A stretch of 64,000 bases of DNA from contig JAPLCA010000030.1 in the NCBI GenBank assembly GCA_026392465.1, forward strand, positions 124,001 through 188,000. Direction: 5' to 3'. Under the pieces are notes generated by a model. It searched no databases. It had not been told where the DNA came from and was given only the letters and a program-made list of their open reading frames with translations. Below are positions 54,123 to 64,000 of the stretch, piece by piece. This DNA comes from Propionibacteriales bacterium. GTDB taxonomy: Bacteria; Actinomycetota; Actinomycetes; Propionibacteriales; Nocardioidaceae. Each line of letters opens with the position of its first letter. Position 1 is the stretch's first letter. The translations under genes were made by a program, and so were the position numbers.

Positions 54123-56059
54123 CGGTCCTCCACGATCTCCCCCGTCGCGGTGTCGACGGTGGGCCCGGGCGTGTCGGCGGCGAGTGCCGCCACGACGGAT
54201 TCTGCCGTAGCGCGTCCGAAGCCGGGCACGGCCGCCACCTCCTCGACGCTCGCCGCGCGGATCTTGCGGACCGACCCGAACGCGGCCATGAGGGCCTTGC
54301 GCCGGCTCGGCCCGAGTCCGGGGACGTCGTCGAGCGCGCTGCCGGTCATCGCCTTCGCACGGCGCTGCCGGTGGTGGGTGATCGCGAAGCGGTGGGCCTC
54401 GTCGCGCACGCGCTGCAGGAGGTAGAGCGCCTCGCTGGTGCGCGGGAAGATGACGGGGTCAGCGTCGTGGGGCACCCACACCTCCTCGAGCCGCTTCGCG
54501 AGCCCGCAGAGCGCGACGTCGGTGATGCCGAGCTCGTCCATCGCGGCCTGCGCGGCCGCGACCTGCGGCGGGCCGCCGTCGACGACGACCAGCCCGGGCG
54601 CGTAGGCGAACTTGCGGGGCAGACCGGTCTCGGGGTCGATGCCGGGCACCTCGTCGCCCTCCTTGCGAGCCTTCAGCAGCCGCTGGAACCGTCGGGTGAT
54701 CACCTCGTGCATGGCGGCGACGTCGCTCTGGCCCTCGTGGCGGATCGTGAAGCGGCGGTACTCGCCCTTGCGCGGGAGACCGTCCTCGAAGACGACCATG
54801 GACGCGACGATCTCGGTGCCCTGGAGGTTGGACACGTCGTAGCACTCGATGCGCAGCGGCGCGGTGGGCAGGTCGAGGTACTCCTGGATCTCCTCGAGCG
54901 CCTTGCTGCGGGCGGTGAGGTCGCCGGCCCGCTTGAGCTTGTGTCGGGCCATCACCTGCTGCGCGTTCTGCTCGACGGTCTCGAGGAGACGCTTCTTGTC
55001 GCCGCGCTGCGGCACCCTGATGCGCACCGGTCCCCCGCGCAGCTCGGTGAGCAGCTCGGTGACGGCGTCGACGTCGGCGGGCAGCTCGGGCACGAGCACC
55101 TGCCGCGGGATGGCCTCGGCGGCGGTGTCCTCGTAGAGGGTCATGACGGCGCGCTGCACGAGCTCGGGGAAACCGGCGTCGTCGGCCTTGTCGGCGACCC
55201 ATCCGCGCTGGCCGCGGATCCGTCCGCCACGCACGGAGAAGATCTGCACCGCGACCTCGAGCGGGTCGTCGACGAAGCCGAGCACGTCGGCGTCGGTGCC
55301 GTCGCCGAGCACGACGGTCTGCTTCTCGAGCGCCCGCCGCAGCGCCCCGAGGTCGTCGCGGTACTTCGCGGCGAGCTCGTACTCCTGCTGCTCCGCGGCG
55401 TGGCGCATCTTCTGCTCGATGCTCTTGACGAAGCCGGACGTCTGGCCGCCCATGAAGGCCATGAAGTCGTCGACGATGTCGCGGTGCTCCTCGGGCGTGA
55501 CGCGTCCGACGCACGGCGCGGCGCACTTGCCGATGTCGCCGAGGAGGCAGGGTCGCCCGATGCCCTGCGCGCGCCGGTAGACCCCGGCGGAGCAGGAGCG
55601 CATCGGGAACACGCGCAGGAGGGTGTCGACGGTGTCGCGGATGGCCCAGGCGTGGCCGTAGGGGCCGAAGTAGCGGACGCCCTTGCGCTGCGCACCGCGC
55701 ATGACCTGCACCCGCGGCACCTCCTCACCGACGGTGACCGCGAGCCACGGGTAGCTCTTGTCGTCGCGGTACTTGACGTTGAACCGCGGGTCGAACTCCT
55801 TGATCCACGTGTACTCGAGCTGCAGCGCCTCGACCTCGGTGGTGACGACCGTCCAGTCGACGGACGCGGCCGTGGTGACCATCCGCGCCGTGCGCTCGTG
55901 CAGGCCGGCGACGTCCTGGAAGTAGGAGTTCAGTCGCGCGCGGAGGGACTTCGCCTTGCCGACGTAGATGACGCGCCCCTGAGCATCCCGGAACCGGTAC
56001 ACCCCGGGCTCGACGGGGATCTCCCCCGGAGCCGGCCGATAGGTCGCTGGATCCGCCAC
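54119..56059 (-). CDS. uvrC: excinuclease ABC subunit UvrC
   Basis: This 646-aa repair nuclease has the GIY-YIG domain ([23 protein letters not shown], about 19-41), four Cys in [28 protein letters not shown]-type spacing (RSCSAG, RPCLLG, KCAAPC), the UVR domain, the RNase H-like domain with [13 protein letters not shown] and VVDGGPPQV, and helix-hairpin-helix motifs at the C-terminus. The GTG at 56059 follows TAGGGT by six bases, a leaderless arrangement. First gene of uvrC-rapZ-yvcK-whiA-methyltransferase. Confidence 0.97.
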   Translation of the reverse strand: MADPATYRPAPGEIPVEPGVYRFRDAQGRVIYVGKAKSLRARLNSYFQDVAGLHERTARMVTTAASVDWTVVTTEVEALQLEYTWIKEFDPRFNVKYRDDKSYPWLAVTVGEEVPRVQVMRGAQRKGVRYFGPYGHAWAIRDTVDTLLRVFPMRSCSAGVYRRAQGIGRPCLLGDIGKCAAPCVGRVTPEEHRDIVDDFMAFMGGQTSGFVKSIEQKMRHAAEQQEYELAAKYRDDLGALRRALEKQTVVLGDGTDADVLGFVDDPLEVAVQIFSVRGGRIRGQRGWVADKADDAGFPELVQRAVMTLYEDTAAEAIPRQVLVPELPADVDAVTELLTELRGGPVRIRVPQRGDKKRLLETVEQNAQQVMARHKLKRAGDLTARSKALEEIQEYLDLPTAPLRIECYDVSNLQGTEIVASMVVFEDGLPRKGEYRRFTIRHEGQSDVAAMHEVITRRFQRLLKARKEGDEVPGIDPETGLPRKFAYAPGLVVVDGGPPQVAAAQAAMDELGITDVALCGLAKRLEEVWVPHDADPVIFPRTSEALYLLQRVRDEAHRFAITHHRQRRAKAMTGSALDDVPGLGPSRRKALMAAFGSVRKIRAASVEEVAAVPGFGRATAESVVAALAADTPGPTVDTATGEIVEDR

Positions 56060-56065
56060 TCCCCC

Positions 56066-56071
56066 ACCCTA
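56066..56071 (-). promoter_or_regulatory. -10 element, leaderless promoter of uvrC operon
   Basis: The minus strand reads TAGGGT, six bases, then GTG at 56059. Confidence 0.6.
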
Positions 56072-56097
56072 CGAGCCCCCACCGACACCCTCGACGC

Positions 56098-56186
56098 GGA
56101 GATTCCCAGGTCGCCCTGGGACTCTGCGGCGAAGCGCGGGAATCTCAGCGAAGCACGGCTTGCTCCCCGTGCTTCGCTGAGATTTC
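56098..56186. repeat. left palindromic flank of the AbiEi-like gene
   Basis: It contains TCCCAGG-TCGC-CCTGGGA (56104-56121) and a hairpin with perfect 18-base arms (56141-56158 and 56167-56184) of AATCTCAGCGAAGCACGG. Read in reverse complement it has the same order of elements as the right flank at 57286-57376. Confidence 0.8.
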
Positions 56187-56293
56187 CGAGCCTCGTTCCG
56201 GTCATCCACATGTGCTCCAGGGATGATCGCCGTCGTCCACAGGACCGCGGAGAGAGGTTCCGACTTCCCCCAACAGACGCCAGGCTCGGGTCG

Positions 56294-57277
56294 ATGAACG
56301 AGGTTGAGCTCGCCGCGAGGGAACGAGGAGGATTCGTCCTGCGGTCGGACCTGCTCGCGCTGGGATGGAGTGACCAGAGCATCGCGGCACACGTGATGGC
56401 TGGTCTGCTGACTCGGATCCGCGTCGGGACGTACGCACTCCCTCAAGTCCTCACGTCCCTCGACCGGGAGCAGCGTCATCTGCTCCTTGCTCGCAGCGTC
56501 CTGGCGAAGTTCGCGCCAGGAAGCATGGCGTTGTCGCACCACAGCGCGGCGATCGCGCATGGGCTGGCCACGTGGGCGGTCGACCTGCGAGTCGTCCACG
56601 TGATGCGGCTCGATCCCGGATCAGCGCGGTCGGAGTCGGGCGTGCACCACCATCGAAGGCTTGACGGCTTGGAGATCGTCGAGACTCCCTCTGGTCTTCC
56701 CGCGGTGCGGGCCGACCACGCGGCGTTCCAGGTGGCGTGCGGCCAGGACGTCCGTCGTGCGCTCGTCGTCATGGACTCAGCGCTGCACCTGGGTCTGGCC
56801 GAACGTGCAGCGCTCCAGGAAGCCACCGGACGTTTCCGGGGATGGCACGGGTCTCGGCTGGCACGACTTGTCGTGCGTCGAGCGGACCCCGGTGCCCAGA
56901 CGGCGGCCGAGTCGCTGCTCCGGCAGGCGTGCTTCGAGGCGGGTCTACCGATCCCGGTCACGCAGTACCCCGTCGCCGATGATCGCGGGGAGGTCTTCGC
57001 CTGGACGGACCTGGGATGGCCGGAGCACCGTCACGTCGGCGAGGTCGACGGTCGACGCAAGTACTGGCGCGACCTTCGGCCAGGTGAGGATGCGAGCGAC
57101 GTCGTCGTGCGTGAGAAGCACCGGGAGGACCGAATCCGTCGCCGCAACTTCGGCGTCTCTCGTGCCACCTTCGCGGAGGTGACGCCAAAACAGGCACGAG
57201 CCACCGGGCGCCGCATCGCCCACGAGCTCGAGCAGTCCGACCGCATCTATCGCCGCGGTCGGCGCTACCTCGCATGA
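56294..57277 (+). CDS. AbiEi-like (type IV antitoxin domain) protein
   Basis: This 327-aa protein opens with a winged-helix region, GGFVLRSDLLALGWSDQSIAAHVMAGLLTRIRVGTYALP, typical of AbiEi-type antitoxin domains, then a middle domain with LSHHSAAIAHGL, and a C-terminal part with VAGQTAAESLLR-like (TAAESLLRQACFEAGL) and VGEVDGRRKYW resembling the DUF559/endonuclease-like end found in many actinobacterial homologues. No AbiEii toxin gene is adjacent. GC and GC3 are visibly lower than in the neighbours. CAGGCT ends seven bases before the ATG. It is bounded by inverted palindromic repeats, suggesting transfer as a unit. Confidence 0.8.
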   Translation: MNEVELAARERGGFVLRSDLLALGWSDQSIAAHVMAGLLTRIRVGTYALPQVLTSLDREQRHLLLARSVLAKFAPGSMALSHHSAAIAHGLATWAVDLRVVHVMRLDPGSARSESGVHHHRRLDGLEIVETPSGLPAVRADHAAFQVACGQDVRRALVVMDSALHLGLAERAALQEATGRFRGWHGSRLARLVVRRADPGAQTAAESLLRQACFEAGLPIPVTQYPVADDRGEVFAWTDLGWPEHRHVGEVDGRRKYWRDLRPGEDASDVVVREKHREDRIRRRNFGVSRATFAEVTPKQARATGRRIAHELEQSDRIYRRGRRYLA

Positions 57278-57285
57278 CCCCAGCA

Positions 57286-57376
57286 CGAGAATCTCAGCCG
57301 TGCAGGGGTAGGACTCCGTGCGCGGCTGAGATTCCTCTGCTTCGCTGAGATTCCCAGGTCGACCTGGGAATCTCCG
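57286..57376. repeat. right palindromic flank of the AbiEi-like gene
   Basis: It contains GAATCTCAGCCG (57289-57300) pairing with 57323-57334, then GCTTCGCTGAGATT and a perfect 28-base palindrome at 57347-57374. It is an inverted, diverged copy of the left flank. It may also terminate both the AbiEi-like gene and uvrA. Confidence 0.8.
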
Positions 57377-57382
57377 ACCCGG

Positions 57383-60240
<2,858 letters not shown>

Positions 60241-60244
<4 letters not shown>

Positions 60245-60282
60245 GAGCGTCCCTCCAGGGCTATGAAGACAGGAGTATGCAT
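60241..60282 (-). CDS. candidate upstream ORF of uvrA (13 codons)
   Basis: ATG at 60282 opens a 13-codon frame, [13 protein letters not shown], whose TGA overlaps the uvrA GTG (GTGA). A TAGGGT -10 (60292-60297) places transcription start within a few bases of this ATG. It could couple ribosome flow to uvrA. Coding status is unproven. Confidence 0.35.
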
Positions 60283-60291
60283 ACGTGCTCG

Positions 60292-60297
60292 ACCCTA
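60292..60297 (-). promoter_or_regulatory. -10 element of uvrA
   Basis: The minus strand reads TAGGGT, nine bases before the ATG of the upstream ORF and about 50 bases before uvrA. No LexA box was recognised nearby. Confidence 0.45.
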
Positions 60298-60362
60298 GTC
60301 GCGACCGCCGACAGAAACACGTCGGGCGACGGTGACCTCACCCACGGCCGCGGTGCACCGCG

Positions 60363-60569
60363 TCAGGGAGCGGTGCTCATCTGGGCCGCGGAGCTCAGGA
60401 TGCCGAGCACCACGAGCACGAGCAGCACGATGCCGCTCACGAGGAGCACGCCGCCGCGCTCCCCCGAGGTCCGCGTCTTGCGCCGCTGCCCGGAGACGAT
60501 CATGAGGATCGGGATGGCCATCACGATCGCGAACCCGATCAGCCGACCGGCCACCTCTGCGCCGTCCAT
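60363..60569 (-). CDS. small two-helix membrane protein
   Basis: This 68-aa protein has helices at about 9-26 and 40-60 separated by a basic loop QRRKTRTSGERGG. GGAGGAGC lies just before the ATG. Function unknown. It lies upstream of uvrA on the same strand, separated by 118 bases. Confidence 0.65.
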   Translation of the reverse strand: MDGAEVAGRLIGFAIVMAIPILMIVSGQRRKTRTSGERGGVLLVSGIVLLVLVVLGILSSAAQMSTAP

Positions 60570-60609
60570 CGTCGCTCCTCCGTCCCGGCGTGGGTCCCTC
60601 CCGTCCGCC

Positions 60610-60615
60610 TAGGAT
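60610..60615 (+). promoter_or_regulatory. -10 element, leaderless promoter of MBL gene
   Basis: TAGGAT, seven bases, then ATG at 60623. Confidence 0.55.
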
Positions 60616-60622
60616 CAGCATC

Positions 60623-61276
60623 ATGACGTACACGGGTGAGGTCGAGGTCGGCGGTCCAGCCGACGTCCAGTCCGCGGGCGACCTGCGGATCACGAAGCTG
60701 GCGGTGGGCGACATGAGCAACAACGCCTACCTGCTGCGCTGCGAGCTCACGGGCGAGCAGGTGCTGGTCGACGCCGCCGCCGAGCCCGACCGGCTCCTCG
60801 AGCTCGTGGGCGACGCCGGACTCGCGCGCGTCGTCACCACCCACCGCCACCACGACCACTGGGGCGCGCTCGCCGCCGTGAAGAAGGCGACCGGTGCCGA
60901 GACGGTGGCCGGGGAGCGCGACGCGGAGGGCATCGACGTCGCGTCGGACCGTACGGTCGCGACCGGCGCCCGCGTCCGGGTCGGCTCGTGCGAGCTCGAG
61001 GTGATCGAGGTCGTCGGCCACACGCCCGGCTCGATCGTGCTCGCGTACGACGACCCTGACGGCGTCGTGCACCTCTTCGTCGGCGACGACCTCTTCCCCG
61101 GCGGTGTCGGCAAGACGTGGTCGCCCGAGGACTTCACCACCCTGATCGACGAGGTCGAGACGAAGCTGTTCGACCGCTTCCCCGACGACACGCACGTCTA
61201 CCCCGGCCACGGGAACGACACCACCCTCGGCGCCGAGCGCCCGCACCTCCCCGAGTGGCGCGAGCGTGGTTGGTAA
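60623..61276 (+). CDS. MBL-fold metallo-hydrolase
   Basis: This 217-aa enzyme has the metal-binding motif THRHHDHWGAL, a second His in VGHTPGS, the Asp in FVGDDLFPGGVG, and the last His in VYPGHGNDT. It resembles glyoxalase II-like hydrolases; the substrate is unknown. The start is ATG 60623, with a leaderless promoter; the upstream open frame is not used. Confidence 0.92.
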   Translation: MTYTGEVEVGGPADVQSAGDLRITKLAVGDMSNNAYLLRCELTGEQVLVDAAAEPDRLLELVGDAGLARVVTTHRHHDHWGALAAVKKATGAETVAGERDAEGIDVASDRTVATGARVRVGSCELEVIEVVGHTPGSIVLAYDDPDGVVHLFVGDDLFPGGVGKTWSPEDFTTLIDEVETKLFDRFPDDTHVYPGHGNDTTLGAERPHLPEWRERGW

Positions 61277-61592
61277 GCCTGGACCTCAGAACCCGAACTG
61301 GCTGCCCCTGGCGTCCCTCAAGACACGCCTGAGGAGGCGTCTTCGTCGTGACGGGGTGGTCCTCGTCGGTCAGGTCATCGCCTTCGCGCCACCCTTTGAG
61401 TTCTGGATCTGGCTGGGCACGGCGACTGACCAAGAACGTGACGTGCTCCGCTCGGAGGATGGTCTCTACGAACGCGTGCGACGTATCGCCGAGAAGGATG
61501 GACTCGAACGGTTGCTGAAAGGTGTGCACGTCGAGTCGCAGGAGACGGTTGACCGCGAGTACGAGGGCAGCTGGTCCCACGCCATGCGCTGA
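61266..61592 (+). CDS. hypothetical protein overlapping the MBL gene end
   Basis: This frame of 108 codons opens with GTG at 61266, 11 bases inside the MBL gene. The product has FEFWIWLGTATDQERDVL and an acidic/basic helical C-terminus, more protein-like than most shadow frames, and no competing gene lies on the other strand. Codon use is less GC-rich than its neighbours, as in recent acquisitions. No family recognised. It may start later or be a degraded remnant. Confidence 0.5.
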   Translation: MVGKPGPQNPNWLPLASLKTRLRRRLRRDGVVLVGQVIAFAPPFEFWIWLGTATDQERDVLRSEDGLYERVRRIAEKDGLERLLKGVHVESQETVDREYEGSWSHAMR

Positions 61593-61765
61593 GCTCGTCG
61601 TCCACCCGGCCGAGGGATCGACACCGCGCTCAGTAGCGAAGGACCGAACTTCCCGAGACGCGCGAGTGCGGCCGGCGATCAGGTGCGGACGCCTCGACGA
61701 GTCCCGAGCACCGGTGCAGTTCTCGGCGGTCCGTGTCCTGACCTGCGGAACCGCGCGACCCTGCC
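61593..61765. other. non-coding stretch without recognised feature
   Basis: About 170 bases between the hypothetical gene and the lipoprotein promoter. No hairpin, repeat or RNA gene was recognised. Confidence 0.5.
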
Positions 61766-61771
61766 TACGCT
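61766..61771 (+). promoter_or_regulatory. -10 element, leaderless promoter of lipoprotein gene
   Basis: TACGCT, six bases, then GTG at 61778. Confidence 0.55.
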
Positions 61772-61777
61772 GCGAGC

Positions 61778-62170
61778 GTGAGGTCCATCGCCGCCGCAGC
61801 CGCCGTCTTGGCGCTGACGGCCGCGTGCACCGGCGGCGGGGGTGACGACGGGATCGCGCAGCGCGCGTTCGACCAGACGTGCGGCCTGGTGCGGTCGGGG
61901 GTGGCGGCGTTCAACGAGAACGACTACCCCGAGACGATCGAGCGGTTCCGGGCGGCGCTCGACCCGGCCAGGCGACTCGCCGCCGCGACGGACGACCCGC
62001 GGGCCGACGACCTCCTCGAGGCGGTCGAGTACTACGCCGGACTGCCCGCCGACGACTACCGGAAGGCGTTCGAGTCGTCCCCGGACTTCAAGCGGCACCA
62101 GGCGACGACGCTCGGGCAGTGCGGCGACGCGCAGCCGGAGGACTCCCCCGACCAGGAGTCGCAGACCTGA
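61778..62170 (+). CDS. putative lipoprotein
   Basis: This 130-aa protein has a short signal peptide ending in lipobox LTAAC, a Gly/Asp linker and a helical domain with FDQTCGLVRSGVAAFNENDYPETIERFRAAL, reminiscent of a TPR-like helix pair. A Cys near the end (LGQCGD) may pair with the one in DQTCG. Function unknown. It is convergent with the P450 gene, four bases apart. Confidence 0.75.
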   Translation: MRSIAAAAAVLALTAACTGGGGDDGIAQRAFDQTCGLVRSGVAAFNENDYPETIERFRAALDPARRLAAATDDPRADDLLEAVEYYAGLPADDYRKAFESSPDFKRHQATTLGQCGDAQPEDSPDQESQT

Positions 62171-62174
62171 CGGG

Positions 62175-63455
62175 TCAGAAGGTGACGGGCAGCTCGTCGA
62201 CGCCGTAGACGAACGACAGTCGACGGAACGACAGCTCCGACTCCGGCACGGCCAGCGCGAGGTCGGGAAAGCGGCGCAGCAGCCGCGGGAACACGGTGCG
62301 CAGCTCCATGCGGGCCAGCTCGGCGCCGATGCACCGGTGGATGCCGTGGCCGAACGCGAGGTGGCCGCTGCGCGGGACCCGGAAGGGGTCGAAGTCCTCC
62401 GGCCTCTCCCCCGCCGCCGCGCCGTCGCGGTTGGCGCCGCTGAGCGACGCGAGCAGCACGTCGCCCTTGCGGATGCGCTGGCCGAACAGCGTCATGTCCT
62501 CCTTGGCGAAACGCGGGAACGCCACCTGCACGACCGACAGGTACCGCAGCAGCTCCTCCACGACGAGGTCGATGTCCTGCGACGTGCCGTTGCGCACCAG
62601 GTTGGCGTGCTTCTCCTCGCGCATGAGGACGATCGTGCCGAGGGCGATCATGCCGGCCGTCGTCTCGAAACCGCCCGTGAACACGCCGTCGGCGAGACCG
62701 GCGAGGTCGACGTCGCTGATGGCGTCGCCCTCGTTGCGGATGATCTGCCCGATCAGGCCCGGGCCGGGGTCGCGACGCTGCCGCGCGACGGCGTCGAACA
62801 GGAACTCGCGCTGGGCCGACACCGCACCGAACGCCGCCGCCGCGCCGTTGGTCGCGTCGAACCGTGCGCTGCCGAGGGCGGCGAACGCCTCGCGGTCCTT
62901 GTAGTCGAGGCCGAGCAGCTCGCAGATGGTCTGGAACGGCACCGGGAACGCGAGGTGCTTCGCGACGTCGGCGGGCGATCCGGACGCCTCGAACGCGTCG
63001 AGCGCGTCGTCGACGATCCGCTCGACGGCCGGGCCGAGCCGCGCGAGACGTCGCATCGTGAACTCGGGCGTGACGATCTTGCGCAGCCTCGTGTGCAGCG
63101 GAGGGTCGGTGAACCCGAGGCCGCCGATGTCGTCGGACGTGGCCGGACCGTCACCGTGGAAGAGGTGGCGGATGTCGTTGGAGTAGCTGTCGCGGTCGGT
63201 CAGGACGGTGCGGGTCTCGTCGTAGCCGGACACCAGGTAGGCGTTGAACGAGAACGGGAGCGACAGCTTGTGCAGACGCTCCTGGCCGCGGATCTCGGCC
63301 AGCCGCGGCACCGGGTCGAGGCCGTTCCGCTGGAGCGGCACCTTGGTCGCCTCGGGGATGAAGGAGATGCGGGAGAGGTCGATGCCCTTGCGTCGCACCC
63401 GACGCATGACGAGCGAACCGGCCCAGGACGTCAGCCGTCCGCGTACGTCGATCAC
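62175..63455 (-). CDS. cytochrome P450
   Basis: This 426-aa haem monooxygenase has the I-helix GGFETTAG, the ExxR motif in EELLRYL, the PERF-like region RPEDFDPFRVPR and the haem-ligand loop FGHGIHRCIGAELARME with the Cys thiolate. It is soluble, as in other actinobacterial P450s, and would need a ferredoxin and reductase from elsewhere. The I-helix has ETT where many have DTT or GxxTT. No biosynthetic cluster is visible. GTG 63455 follows TACCGT by six bases. Confidence 0.93.
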   Translation of the reverse strand: MIDVRGRLTSWAGSLVMRRVRRKGIDLSRISFIPEATKVPLQRNGLDPVPRLAEIRGQERLHKLSLPFSFNAYLVSGYDETRTVLTDRDSYSNDIRHLFHGDGPATSDDIGGLGFTDPPLHTRLRKIVTPEFTMRRLARLGPAVERIVDDALDAFEASGSPADVAKHLAFPVPFQTICELLGLDYKDREAFAALGSARFDATNGAAAAFGAVSAQREFLFDAVARQRRDPGPGLIGQIIRNEGDAISDVDLAGLADGVFTGGFETTAGMIALGTIVLMREEKHANLVRNGTSQDIDLVVEELLRYLSVVQVAFPRFAKEDMTLFGQRIRKGDVLLASLSGANRDGAAAGERPEDFDPFRVPRSGHLAFGHGIHRCIGAELARMELRTVFPRLLRRFPDLALAVPESELSFRRLSFVYGVDELPVTF

Positions 63456-63461
63456 GCCTCG

Positions 63462-63467
63462 ACGGTA
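63462..63467 (-). promoter_or_regulatory. -10 element, leaderless promoter of P450 gene
   Basis: The minus strand reads TACCGT, six bases, then GTG at 63455. Confidence 0.55.
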
Positions 63468-63564
63468 CTACTGGTGTTGCATCTGGAGGGCAGGCGGAGC
63501 AAGGTGTCACCCAAACTCTGCACCGGAGCGGTCGCTCCAGTGCGCCCACGAGCGAGGGAGACGC

Positions 63565-64000
63565 ATGACCACCGAGACCGCAGGAGTCCAGGGGCCGACG
63601 GAGCTCCGGAGGGTCATGGGGCCCAAGCTCCTCCTCCTGTTCATCGTCGGTGACATCCTCGGTGCCGGCATCTACGCGGTGACCGGACAGATGGCGGGGA
63701 AGGTCGGCGGACTCGTCTGGCTGCCGTTCCTCCTGGCATTCGTCGTGGCCTCGATGACGGCGTTGTCGTACCTGGAGCTCGTCACGAAGTACCCGCAGGC
63801 CGCCGGCGCCGCGCTGTACGCCCACAAGGCGTTCGGCATCCACTTCGTGACGTTCCTCATCGCGTTCGCGGTGGTCTGCTCGGGCATCACCAGCGCATCG
63901 ACGGCGGCGAAGACGCTCGCCGACCAGTTCACCGGCGGTCTGGAGGTGAACGGCTGGGTCGACGGTCCGTCCAGCAGCGGCACGATCGTCGCCATCGCGA
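63565..64000 (+). CDS. APC-family amino acid permease (N-terminal part, cut by window end)
   Basis: The frame from ATG 63565 stays open to the window end (145 codons). GAGGGAG lies just upstream. The first helix has GDILGAGIYAVTGQMAG, the APC substrate-binding unwound helix, followed by helices in WLPFLLAFVVASMTALSYLEL and FVTFLIAFAVVCSGI. Substrate specificity cannot be read from this part. Divergent from the P450 gene. Confidence 0.9.
   Translation, partial: MTTETAGVQGPTELRRVMGPKLLLLFIVGDILGAGIYAVTGQMAGKVGGLVWLPFLLAFVVASMTALSYLELVTKYPQAAGAALYAHKAFGIHFVTFLIAFAVVCSGITSASTAAKTLADQFTGGLEVNGWVDGPSSSGTIVAIA

Overview
The window is a 64 kb piece of a very high-GC actinobacterial chromosome. WhiA, RbpA, OpcA, the SUF cluster with a SufR-type repressor, DUF3099, a LigD-type polymerase domain and strong GC3 bias all point to Actinomycetota. 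Gene order and protein style fit Nocardioidales/Propionibacteriales, perhaps Aeromicrobium or a relative; the genus is a guess. No rRNA, tRNA, CRISPR array or clear insertion sequence was seen. Coding density is high and most co-oriented genes overlap by 1-20 bases.

Layout. 1-11.1 kb: a phosphate-uptake block on the minus strand (pstC, pstA, a membrane-anchored PstS, an 859-aa exported protein, a sortase-fold protein without its catalytic His and Cys, a second PstS-like protein with Ig-type repeats, pstB, a lytic transglycosylase), with PHO-box-like repeats upstream of pstC and of the second pstS-like gene. 11.3-19.1 kb: PEBP protein, SPFH/NfeD pair, ABC ATPase, serB, dodecin, DUF3099, a small zinc-ribbon-like protein, a lipoprotein, moaA, SURF1. 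19.1-23.3 kb: an Rv1473-like ABC-F protein preceded by a possible 7-codon leader peptide, and a large exported RCC1/putative-Ig protein. 23.4-30.1 kb: sufR-sufB-sufD-Rieske-sufC-sufS-sufU-sufT, with a SufR-type operator over the sufR start. 30.2-34.0 kb: stand-alone LigD-type primase/polymerase, YdeI-like protein, small alarmone synthetase, ATP-dependent DNA ligase. 34.0-38.5 kb: ABC exporter pair, ctaA, GNAT, a hypothetical gene, ctaB. 38.6-46.7 kb: tkt-tal-pgi-zwf-opcA-pgl (pentose phosphate/upper glycolysis). 46.8-50.4 kb, opposite strand: gap-pgk-tpiA-secG-rbpA. 50.5-56.1 kb: uvrC-rapZ-yvcK-whiA-methyltransferase. 56.1-57.4 kb: an AbiEi-like gene of lower GC flanked by inverted copies of a palindrome-rich repeat, sitting between uvrC and uvrA. 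57.4-64 kb: uvrA, small membrane protein, metallo-hydrolase, a hypothetical gene, lipoprotein, cytochrome P450, and the start of an APC-family permease cut by the window end.

Sequence-level themes. At least 16 starts show TANNNT followed by 6-7 bases and then ATG/GTG, the signature of leaderless transcripts; this also decides several starts. Central carbon genes form two convergent operons separated by one bidirectional terminator. The points most worth following are the anchored phosphate-binding block with a pseudo-sortase, the ABC-F leader peptide, the SufR operator placed on a leaderless start, and the repeat-bounded AbiEi-like gene.
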